Assembly (NCBI RefSeq): GCF_000761215.1
Contig: NZ_CP009438.1
Span: 2,499,501 to 2,563,500 of the forward strand
Direction: 5' to 3'
Length of the DNA stretch: 64,000 nucleotides
From: Streptomyces glaucescens
Lineage (GTDB): Bacteria; Actinomycetota; Actinomycetes; Streptomycetales; Streptomycetaceae
Shown here: piece by piece, positions 27,964-35,098 of the stretch
Numbering within the stretch: the first letter of the stretch is position 1
How the letters are laid out: the number at the start of each line of letters is the position of its first letter
Notes under the pieces: generated by a model
Databases searched by the model: none
What the model was told of the DNA's origin: nothing
Seen by the model: the letters and a program-made list of their open reading frames with translations, nothing else
Translations under genes and position numbers: made by a program

Positions 27964-29496
27964 TTGCCTGACAACGTCACCTCGCTGTTCCGCAGCGGCG
28001 CCGCGCACAGCCCGTCGATGGCGGCGCTGACGCGGCAGGTCGGCGCGGACGGGGCCGGGCCGGTGGACTTCTGCATCCCCTGCAACCCGTACTTCCCCAC
28101 CCCCGCGATGTTCGACGACATGGCGGCCAGGCTCCGGGACATCCTCACGTACTACCCGAGCGGCGCGGACACGATCACCGCCGAACTGTGCGACCTGCTC
28201 CAGCTCCCGCCGAGCTGCGTGGCCATGGGCAACGGCTCCACGGAGCTGATCACCTGGATCGACCACCTGCTCGTCCGGGAGTCCCTGGCCGTGCCCGTCC
28301 CCACCTTCGGCCGCTGGACCGACCAGCCCATGGAGACCGGCAAGCGGGTCGACATGTTCCCGCTCCAGGAGTCGGGCGGCTTCGCCCTCGACCTCGCGCA
28401 GTACGCCGACTTCGTCCGCACGCGCGGGACGCGGGCCGTCGTCCTGTGCAACCCGAACAACCCCGACGGCGGTTACGTGCCGCGGCACGCGGTCACGCAG
28501 TTCCTGGACGCGATGGCCGACCGGGACCTGGTCGTCGTCGACGAGTCCTTCCTGGAGTTCTGCGACGCCGAGAGCGAACCCAGCGTGGTCCAGGAGGCGA
28601 TGCTGCGCCCCAATGTGATCGTGCTGCGCAGCCTCGGCAAGAACTTCGGCCTGCACGGCATACGGTTCGGCTACCTGGTCGCCAACCCGGCGCTGGCCGG
28701 CAAGGTCCGCGCCATGCTGCCGAAGTGGAACATCAACTCCTTCGCGGAGCACGTGGTGTTCATGCTGCGCGAGCACGGCGCGGAGTACGCGCGGAGCCTC
28801 CAGCAGGTTCGCCGCGACCGGCTGGAGATGTCCGGCAGGCTGTCCGCCCTCCCCGGGCTGACGGTGTACCCCTCACAGGGCAACTTCCTCTTCGTGCGCC
28901 TCCCCGTCGGCGCGGAGGGGACGGTGGTCCGGGACCGGCTGCTCACCGAGCACCGGATCCTGGTCCGCGAGTGCGGCAACAAGATCGGTTCGTCCAGCCG
29001 CTTCCTGCGGCTCGTGGTGCGCCCCCAGGTCGACGTGCGTCGCCTGGTGTCCGGCCTGGAACAGGTGCTCTACGGGACCAGGAGGGAAGCCGCCGTGCCC
29101 GAGCTGGGCAACGGGACCAGCTACAGCTCGGGCACGGCGGCGGTTGACCGGCTGGTCGGCGCCACCAACGGGACGGGGATGCACGGACTGACCGCGGGGC
29201 TGAACGCCGGGCCGGGCGTACCGCTGCCGCCGGTCCAGAGCCCTCCGCCGCCTCGGCCGCAGCCCCAGCCGCTCCCGCAGGAGCCCGCGGCCCCCCAGCC
29301 GCTGCCCGTGCCCGCCCCGGTCCCGGCGCCCGCCCCGGCGGCGGCCGTCGCCGCCGGCCCCACCCCGCCCGGCGTCCCCGCCCGCGGCGGCCTCACCGCC
29401 GCCCAGGTACGCGGCACCGACGGTCTGACCCCGGCCCCGGCGACGGGCTGGCCCGCCCCGGGGGCCGCCCCGGGCGGCTGGCCCAGCGCGGTCTGA
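27964..29496 (+). CDS. PLP-dependent aminotransferase with proline-rich C-terminal tail
   Basis: A 510-residue fold-type I PLP enzyme related to histidinol-phosphate aminotransferase and threonine-phosphate decarboxylase. The PLP lysine is in SLGKNFGLHGIRFG near residue 224, the cofactor-binding Asn in LCNPNNPDGGY near residue 164 and the Asp in VVVDESFLEF near residue 191. Catalysis should be complete by about residue 375; the last 135 residues are disordered, with Pro/Gln/Ala repeats. TTG 27964 is preceded by GGAGG at five bases, much better than any upstream start. The substrate and the role of the tail are unknown. Confidence 0.82.
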   Translation: MPDNVTSLFRSGAAHSPSMAALTRQVGADGAGPVDFCIPCNPYFPTPAMFDDMAARLRDILTYYPSGADTITAELCDLLQLPPSCVAMGNGSTELITWIDHLLVRESLAVPVPTFGRWTDQPMETGKRVDMFPLQESGGFALDLAQYADFVRTRGTRAVVLCNPNNPDGGYVPRHAVTQFLDAMADRDLVVVDESFLEFCDAESEPSVVQEAMLRPNVIVLRSLGKNFGLHGIRFGYLVANPALAGKVRAMLPKWNINSFAEHVVFMLREHGAEYARSLQQVRRDRLEMSGRLSALPGLTVYPSQGNFLFVRLPVGAEGTVVRDRLLTEHRILVRECGNKIGSSSRFLRLVVRPQVDVRRLVSGLEQVLYGTRREAAVPELGNGTSYSSGTAAVDRLVGATNGTGMHGLTAGLNAGPGVPLPPVQSPPPPRPQPQPLPQEPAAPQPLPVPAPVPAPAPAAAVAAGPTPPGVPARGGLTAAQVRGTDGLTPAPATGWPAPGAAPGGWPSAV

Positions 29497-29559
29497 CCCC
29501 CGCGCCCGTCCTCCCGCGTTCCGTGCCCGCCGCCGGCCGGGGCCGTCCGTCCGGCGGGG

Positions 29560-30528
29560 TCAGTAGGCGACGGGCCACCCGCTGCTCCAGTTCAGGAGGT
29601 TGACGCCGAGCTTGGGGGTGCCGTTGTCGTTGCCGTCGTAGTAGTGGTAGACGATCAGGTCCCCGTCGACATCCTTCATGATCGACTGGCCGCCGGGGCC
29701 GATGACGCTGCCGTGCGATGCGAGGACGGGCGTCCCGCCGTTGTTCATCATCGAGACGCCGTTCCGGTCGCGGTACGGCCCGGTGACGCTGGTGGCCCGG
29801 CCGACCTTGACCTTGTACGTGGAGCCGGTGCCCGCGCAGCAGGTGTCGTACGAGGCGAAGAGGTAGTAGTAGCCGTTCCGCTTGACGATGAACGGCGCCT
29901 CGACGGCCTTCGTCCCGGTGGGGCGGGAGGCGAGGGAGTAGCGGGTGGTGTCGGTGGAGAGCTGCTTCCCGGTGCCGGGGTCGAGCTGGATCATCTTGAC
30001 CCCGGTCCACCAGCTCCCGAAGGACAGCCACCACCTGCCGTCGCCGTCGACGAAGAGGTTGGGGTCGATGGCGTTGTAGTCGCTGGACGAGTTCGAGGTG
30101 TGGACGATGCCGCGGTCGGTCCAGCTTCCCGGCTGTCCCGTGCCGGAGGTGGCGAGGCCGATGGCGGAGGTGTTGGAGCCGAACTTCGAGACGGAGTAGT
30201 ACATCAGGTACGTGCCGCCCTGGTACGAGATGTCCGGCGCCCAGGCCTCCGGCACCGAGGAGTACGCCGACCACCAGCCGGGGCGGGAGGAGAAGGCGTC
30301 CGCCCCTGCGCGGAAGGCGGTGCGGTCGGTGGAGGTCTTGTTCGCGATGCCGCCGCCGGTGGCGTACAGCAGGTACTGACCCGACGGTGTGCGGAGCATC
30401 GTCGGGTCGTGGACGACGGTGGATCCGGTGACGTGACCGGGGTTGGGGTACGCCGACGCCGTGGAGGGGACCAGGGCGAGGAGGGCGGCTGCGGGGAGGG
30501 CGAGGAGGGCGGCGCGGGTGCGGCTCAT
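29560..30528 (-). CDS. Secreted arabinan endo-1,5-alpha-L-arabinosidase, GH43
   Basis: A 322-residue exported glycoside hydrolase that cuts alpha-1,5-linked arabinan. The signal peptide ends TASA at residue 26. The five-bladed propeller catalytic residues can be read as Asp41 in VHDPTML (base), Asp in NAIDPNLFVD near residue 153 and Glu in VEAPFIVKRNGYYYLF near residue 209 (acid). A strong 36 bp regulator box is centred about 40 bp upstream of the ATG, shared with the sugar ABC operon and the IclR gene. It supplies arabino-oligosaccharides for the importers in this window. Confidence 0.93.
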   Translation of the reverse strand: MSRTRAALLALPAAALLALVPSTASAYPNPGHVTGSTVVHDPTMLRTPSGQYLLYATGGGIANKTSTDRTAFRAGADAFSSRPGWWSAYSSVPEAWAPDISYQGGTYLMYYSVSKFGSNTSAIGLATSGTGQPGSWTDRGIVHTSNSSSDYNAIDPNLFVDGDGRWWLSFGSWWTGVKMIQLDPGTGKQLSTDTTRYSLASRPTGTKAVEAPFIVKRNGYYYLFASYDTCCAGTGSTYKVKVGRATSVTGPYRDRNGVSMMNNGGTPVLASHGSVIGPGGQSIMKDVDGDLIVYHYYDGNDNGTPKLGVNLLNWSSGWPVAY

Positions 30529-30551
30529 GTGGGGGTGCTCCCGTTCTCTTC

Positions 30552-30587
30552 TTCGATATCTCGAACATCGGTCGCCACTGCGAACGG
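30552..30587 (-). promoter_or_regulatory. Regulator box B upstream of arabinanase
   Basis: On the plus strand, TTCGATAT-C-TCGAA (30552-30565) then CGAACGG (30581-30587). It matches box A at 53353 at the same spacing along all 36 bp, including ATAT and the terminal CGAACGG, and lies 24 bp before the gene start. Confidence 0.65.
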
Positions 30588-30621
30588 GAACGTAGAATCG
30601 AACCGTTTCCGCGTCAACGGT

Positions 30622-31077
30622 TCACGCGGAATCCCCGCGCGGCAGGTCGACCTCCGCCCGCACGGTCTTGCCCGGCACCCGGTCCAGCACCTCCCACCGG
30701 TCGGCCAGCGCGTCGACGAGCAGCAGCCCCCGCCCGCTCTCGGCGAGGGGACGCGGCGGCCGTACGTCACCGGGTCCGGGCGGGCGGGACGCGGAGCGCG
30801 TGTCGGAGACCTCGATCCGGACGGCGCCGGGCACGAGCGAGAGCCGCAGCTCGAAGTCCCGGCCGGGGACCCGGCCGTGGGTTACGGCGTTGGCGGCGAG
30901 TTCCGCGACGAGGGCGGCGACGGTGTCCGAGGTGTCGGTCCCGGAGGGGATTCCCCACTCGGCGAGTCGACCCACGGCCAGGTGACGGGCCAGGCGGGCG
31001 CCGCGCGGAGTGGCACTCAACTGCTGGGTGAACATACGTACGGTAGTCGGCCGACGGGGGGTGGAGGGTGCGGTCAT
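30622..31077 (-). CDS. HATPase_c anti-sigma-like ATP-binding protein
   Basis: A 151-residue GHKL-fold ATPase like the SpoIIAB/RsbW group that is abundant in streptomycetes. The N box is VAELAANAVTHG near residue 60 and the G2-like motif GRGLLLVDALADRW near residue 116. It diverges from an XRE-DUF5753 gene and a DUF397 gene, the classic trio seen at whiJ-like and abaA-like loci. It may bind the HTH protein or a sigma factor antagonist. ATG 31077 has no Shine-Dalgarno sequence but sits beside a GGGGCC/GGCCCC dyad; ATG 31035 is an alternative start. Confidence 0.8.
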   Translation of the reverse strand: MTAPSTPRRPTTVRMFTQQLSATPRGARLARHLAVGRLAEWGIPSGTDTSDTVAALVAELAANAVTHGRVPGRDFELRLSLVPGAVRIEVSDTRSASRPPGPGDVRPPRPLAESGRGLLLVDALADRWEVLDRVPGKTVRAEVDLPRGDSA

Positions 31078-31121
31078 GGGGCCAATGTGGCCCCCGGGAA
31101 GCCCCGTTCACCAGGCATGCG

Positions 31122-31148
31122 CCGCGTACGCCGACGCAGCGTACGCGG
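31122..31148. promoter_or_regulatory. Inverted repeat in divergent HATPase/XRE promoter
   Basis: A perfect 10 bp inverted repeat (CCGCGTACGC, 7 bp spacer, GCGTACGCGG) is followed by repeated GGTCAC/GTGACC half-sites up to 31184. It is a likely operator for the XRE regulator. Confidence 0.5.
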
Positions 31149-31206
31149 TCACCTCCTGGACAGTACCGGTGACCCTCCGTGACCATGGGCGCGGGAGGTG
31201 TGGCCG

Positions 31207-32046
31207 ATGGTGGTCGAGGTCGCGGTGGGGACGGGCGGGGAGCCCGAGTCGTCGGACAGCATGCGGACGTTCGGGGCGATGGTGCAAGCCCTGCGGGAGC
31301 ATGCGGGGTTGAGCAGGGAGGAACTGGGCGAGCGGGTCGGCTACTCCAAACACACCGTGGCGTCGGTCGAGTTGGGCCGCCGGATGCCGGATGCCGTGTT
31401 CGTCGAGGGGGTGGAGGAGGCGACGGGGAACACGGGGGCGGTGCGGAGGGCAGCGGCGCATCTGGCTCGGCAGCCGGGGCTGGCGGCGTGGTTCCGGCAG
31501 TGGGCGCGGATGGAGCAGGTGGCGATCGCGCTGTACACGTACGAATGCCGCATGGTCCCAGGGTTGCTGCAGACCGAGTCCTACGCAAAGGCCATGGCCG
31601 TCGATCACGTGCCGCCGCTCGACGACACTCAGATCGATGAGCGATGGGCTGCCCGAGCCATGCGGCAGCAGTTGTTGCTGGACCGCCCGAACACTGCCTT
31701 CAGCTTCATCATCGAAGAGCACGCATTCCTGCGGCAAACAGGCGGCACGGCAGTGACCCGAGTGCTGATCGATCACATCTTGGAGATGGCAGAACTGCGG
31801 AACGTCGAGATTCAGATCATGCCCCTGGTTCAGGAATCCCACACTGGCCTGCAAGGCCCCTTCCAACTGCTGGAAACGCCACAGAACAAGTGGTACGCCT
31901 ACACCGAAGGGCAGGAGAGCGGTCAGCTGATCACCGAGCGGAAAGTAGTCAGCGTGCTCCAAAGGCGTTATGCCAGGATGCGTTCACAGGCTCACACCAT
32001 CCGTAACTCTGTGAGCCTGCTGCAGCGGATGCGAGGAGACCTATGA
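31207..32046 (+). CDS. XRE-type regulator with DUF5753 (WhiJ-like)
   Basis: A 279-residue protein. The N-terminal HTH (residues 19-75: MVQALREHAGLSREELGERV, then YSKHTVASVELGRRMP) is followed by a DUF5753 effector domain (YECRMVPGLLQTESYAKAM, then FIIEEHAFLR, VEIQIMPL). This is the WhiJ-like class of Streptomyces developmental regulators. GGGAGG lies eight bases before ATG 31207; GTG 31198 overlaps that site. It is coupled to the DUF397 gene by an ATGA overlap. From about 31550 codon use is less GC-biased than in neighbouring genes, hinting at acquisition. Confidence 0.88.
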   Translation: MVVEVAVGTGGEPESSDSMRTFGAMVQALREHAGLSREELGERVGYSKHTVASVELGRRMPDAVFVEGVEEATGNTGAVRRAAAHLARQPGLAAWFRQWARMEQVAIALYTYECRMVPGLLQTESYAKAMAVDHVPPLDDTQIDERWAARAMRQQLLLDRPNTAFSFIIEEHAFLRQTGGTAVTRVLIDHILEMAELRNVEIQIMPLVQESHTGLQGPFQLLETPQNKWYAYTEGQESGQLITERKVVSVLQRRYARMRSQAHTIRNSVSLLQRMRGDL

Positions 32047-32297
32047 GCACGTCCGAACTGGCCTGGTTCAAGAGCAGCTACAGCGGCTCGCAAGGCGACG
32101 ACTGCGTCGAGGTCGCCTTCGACTGGCGCAAGTCGAGCTACAGCAGCAGCGCGTCCGGCGACTGCGTCGAAGTCGCCCTCACCCCCGCCACCGTTCACGT
32201 GCGTGACTCCAAGGACCAGCACGGCCCCCGCCTCGCGCTCTCCCCCGCCGCCTGGGGCGGCTTCCTCCGGTCAGTCGCGGGCGCCCGCGGCGCGTAG
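32043..32297 (+). CDS. DUF397 protein with internal duplication
   Basis: An 84-residue partner of the XRE-DUF5753 regulator. DUF397 proteins of this type act with WhiJ-like HTH proteins, possibly as ligands that alter DNA binding. Here the opening motif occurs twice in tandem: FKSSYSGSQGDDCVEVAF, then RKSSYSSSASGDCVEVAL, where a typical member has one copy. The normal C-terminal half (VRDSKDQHGPRLALSPAAW) follows once. The ATG overlaps the regulator's stop. The 3' end overlaps the convergent ankyrin gene by 27 bp. Confidence 0.88.
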   Translation: MSTSELAWFKSSYSGSQGDDCVEVAFDWRKSSYSSSASGDCVEVALTPATVHVRDSKDQHGPRLALSPAAWGGFLRSVAGARGA

Positions 32298-32687
32298 CAC
32301 CTCCGCCGTCTCGGTGTGACCTCCCGCCTCCGCCCAGGCCAGCGGGGTGAGGCCGGTGCCGCCGTCCTCCCGGAGGCCGGGATCGGCGCCGTGGGCGAGC
32401 AGGGCCCGGACCGTGTCCGTGTGCCCCCAGCAGGCCGCCCCGCACAGCGGGGTGCCTTCGCTGCCGTGGCCGCTCTCCGTGTCGGGGCCGGCGCCGGCCG
32501 CCAGCAGGGCGCGGACACCGGCGGTGTCGCCGTGCACCGACGCGGCGTACAGGGGCGTCGTACCGTCGGCGTCGGGGATCCGCGGGTCGACGCCCGCGCG
32601 CAACAGCGCCCTGACTTCGGCGTGCTCACCGAGCCACACGGCCCTCACGAGCCGCGCCGTCAGCTTCTTCCGGCGTCGTCTGTTCAC
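32271..32687 (-). CDS. Ankyrin repeat protein
   Basis: A 138-residue protein made of about three ankyrin repeats after a basic start (MNRRRRKKLTARLVRAVW). Repeat units read GEHAEVRALLRAGVDPRIPD, DGTTPLYAASVHGDTAGVRA and GHTDTVRALLAHGADP, with a last one ending ETAEVLRAAGARD. It should be a cytosolic protein-binding adaptor; the partner is unknown. No signal peptide is present. Its 3' end overlaps the DUF397 coding end on the other strand. Confidence 0.85.
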   Translation of the reverse strand: MNRRRRKKLTARLVRAVWLGEHAEVRALLRAGVDPRIPDADGTTPLYAASVHGDTAGVRALLAAGAGPDTESGHGSEGTPLCGAACWGHTDTVRALLAHGADPGLREDGGTGLTPLAWAEAGGHTETAEVLRAAGARD

Positions 32688-32749
32688 GCGGTCATCAGAG
32701 CACAGCGCGACGACGCACTCCCCGCCATGTACAACGTATAGCGCACAGG

Positions 32750-32769
32750 GGGGCTTGCGGCAAGGCCCC
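32750..32769 (+). promoter_or_regulatory. Rifamycin-associated element (RAE) before helR
   Basis: The imperfect inverted repeat GGGGCTTGCG-GCAAGGCCCC matches the RAE I recall upstream of rifamycin-inducible genes in actinomycetes. It begins about eight bases after a TATAGC -10-like hexamer (32737-32742), near the predicted transcription start, and 60 bp before the helR start codon. Confidence 0.75.
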
Positions 32770-32829
32770 CACCGTGCCGCACAATCGACGACTCAAGCCG
32801 TCTACCTGCGGAAATGGTGACTTCGCGAC

Positions 32830-34986
32830 GTGCGTGCGTTCGACCTCCCCGCCCACCTGGCCGCCAAGGCCGACCCGACCCTGATCGCCGACGACGAGAA
32901 GCACTTCCTGGCCATCGCCGACGCCCTCGAAGAGAAGACCGCCGAACTGTCCGACCGCCTCGACGCCGAGCTGAGGGCGCCCGGCGGTGCCGGCCGGGCG
33001 GCGATGGACCGGGACGCCGAGGTCCACCGGCTGACCGGCCGGCTGCGCACCCTGCGCCGCTTCGGGCTGGACCTGTGCCTCGGCCGCATCGTCCGCGCCG
33101 ACGCCCCCGAGCCCCTGTACATCGGGCGGCTCGGCCTCACCGACAGCGGCGGCCGGCGCCTCCTCGTCGACTGGCGCTCCCCCGCCGCCGAACCGTTCTT
33201 CGCGGCGACCCACGCCAAGCCGATGGGTCTGGCCAGCCGCCGCCGGTACCGCTGGACCGGCGGCCGGATCACCGACTACTGGGACGAGGTGTTCACCGCC
33301 GACGGACTCGACGGGCACGCCGCGCTCGACGACCAGTCCGCGTTCATCGCCAGCCTGGGCGGCGCCCGGTCGGCCCGGATGCGGGACGTCCTCGCCACCA
33401 TCCAGGCCGACCAGGACGCCATCATCCGCGCCGGATCGCGCGGCGCGCTCGTCGTCGACGGCGGCCCGGGCACCGGCAAGACCGTCGTCGCCCTGCACCG
33501 CTCGGCGTACCTGCTCTACTCCGACCCCCGCCTCGCCCAGCGCCGCGGCGGTGTCCTGTTCGTCGGCCCGCACCGGCCGTACCTGGACTACGTCTCCGAC
33601 GTACTGCCCAGCCTCGGTGAGGAGGGCGTGCGGACCTGTGTCCTGCGCGATCTCGTCGCCGAGGGCGAGCGGGCGGGGACCGAGGCCGACCCGGAGGTGG
33701 CCAGGCTCAAGTCCTCCGCGGAGCTGGTGAAGGCGGTCGAGAAGGCCGTCCGGTTCTACGAGGAGCCGCCCGCCGAGGCCATGACGGTCACCGTGGAGGG
33801 GGCCGACCTGACGCTGACGCCCGGCGACTGGGCCGAGGCGTTCGCGGCCCCGCCGCCCGGCACCCCGCACAACGAGGGACGCGACCTGGTCTGGGAGGAA
33901 CTGGTCACCATCCTGTGGGACCAGTACGACGGTGACGCGTCGCAGGCCCTGTTCCGCAGGGCGCTGGCGCGCGACGGGGAACTGACCGGCACCCTGCGCC
34001 GCGCCTGGCCGCTGCTGGAGGCCGCCGACGTCGTCGGCGACCTCTGGTCGGTCCCCGCCTACCTGAGGATGTGCGCCCCCTGGCTGACCGGGGACGAGGT
34101 GCGCAGGCTTCAGCGCAAGGCGGCCCCGCACGCGTGGACGGTGTCCGACCTGCCGTTCCTCGACGCGGCCCGGCAGCGGCTCGGCGACCCGGAGGCCTCC
34201 CGGCGCAGGCGCCGGCACCGGGCCGCCGTCGCCGCCGAGCGCACCCGCATGGAGGCGGTCATCGACAACGTGCTCGCGGCCGACCACGACGGCGAGAGCG
34301 CGGTGACGATGCTGCACGGACGGGATCTGCGGGACAGCCTGGTCGACGAGGGCGCGCTGCCGGGCGCCGACCGCGACCCGCTGGCCGGCCCGTTCGCGCA
34401 CGTCATCGTCGACGAGGCGCAGGAACTGACCGACGCGGAGTGGCAGATGCTGCTGCTGCGCTGCCCGTCCCGCAGCTTCACCGTAGTCGGTGACCGCGCC
34501 CAGGCCCGGCACGGGTTCACCGAGTCATGGCGGGAGCGGCTGGAGCGGGTCGGGCTGGACCGGATCGAGGTGGCCTCCCTGACCGTCAACTACCGCACCC
34601 CGGAGGAGGTCATGGCGGAGGCCGAGCCGGTGATCCGGGCGGCGCTGCCGGACGCCAACGTGCCGACGTCCATCCGCTCCGCCGGCCTCCCCGTCGTCCA
34701 CGGCCCCGTCGCGGACCTGGACCGGGTCCTCGGCACCTGGCTGGCCGAGCAGTCCGACGGCATCGCCTGCGTCATCGGCGACCCCGCGTTCCGGCCGGCG
34801 TCGCCCCGCATCCGGTCGCTGACCCCCGAGCTGTCGAAGGGCCTCGAGTTCGACCTGGTCGTCCTGATCGACCCGGAGCGGTTCGGCGAGGGCGTCGAAG
34901 GGGCCGTCGACCGCTATGTGGCGATGACCCGGGCGACCCGCCGGCTCGTCGTCCTGCGCGGCTCCCGGCCCCACCGGGCGGCGTGA
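32830..34986 (+). CDS. helR: HelR-type RNA polymerase-rescue helicase-like ATPase
   Basis: A 718-residue superfamily 1 ATPase of the HelD/HelR class. Walker A is GGPGTGKTVVALHR near residue 212, Walker B is VIVDEAQELTDAEWQMLLLR near residue 522, and the later motifs SLTVNYRTPEEVM and MTRATRRLVVL complete the UvrD-like core. The N-terminal coiled-coil arm (residues 14-80) fits the secondary-channel-inserting arm of HelD proteins. HelR displaces rifamycins from RNA polymerase and gives tolerance; the RAE upstream supports this assignment. The start is GTG 32830; no strong ribosome site is seen. Confidence 0.88.
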   Translation: MRAFDLPAHLAAKADPTLIADDEKHFLAIADALEEKTAELSDRLDAELRAPGGAGRAAMDRDAEVHRLTGRLRTLRRFGLDLCLGRIVRADAPEPLYIGRLGLTDSGGRRLLVDWRSPAAEPFFAATHAKPMGLASRRRYRWTGGRITDYWDEVFTADGLDGHAALDDQSAFIASLGGARSARMRDVLATIQADQDAIIRAGSRGALVVDGGPGTGKTVVALHRSAYLLYSDPRLAQRRGGVLFVGPHRPYLDYVSDVLPSLGEEGVRTCVLRDLVAEGERAGTEADPEVARLKSSAELVKAVEKAVRFYEEPPAEAMTVTVEGADLTLTPGDWAEAFAAPPPGTPHNEGRDLVWEELVTILWDQYDGDASQALFRRALARDGELTGTLRRAWPLLEAADVVGDLWSVPAYLRMCAPWLTGDEVRRLQRKAAPHAWTVSDLPFLDAARQRLGDPEASRRRRRHRAAVAAERTRMEAVIDNVLAADHDGESAVTMLHGRDLRDSLVDEGALPGADRDPLAGPFAHVIVDEAQELTDAEWQMLLLRCPSRSFTVVGDRAQARHGFTESWRERLERVGLDRIEVASLTVNYRTPEEVMAEAEPVIRAALPDANVPTSIRSAGLPVVHGPVADLDRVLGTWLAEQSDGIACVIGDPAFRPASPRIRSLTPELSKGLEFDLVVLIDPERFGEGVEGAVDRYVAMTRATRRLVVLRGSRPHRAA

Positions 34987-35098
34987 CGCAACCGGCGGGC
35001 CTCTGCCGGACGTCCCCCGATAGGGTCCGTCGGGACCGAACGGCGCACAGGACGGCCGGGCTTCCGCACGGTGCCCGCGAACACGGGGAACGACAGGC

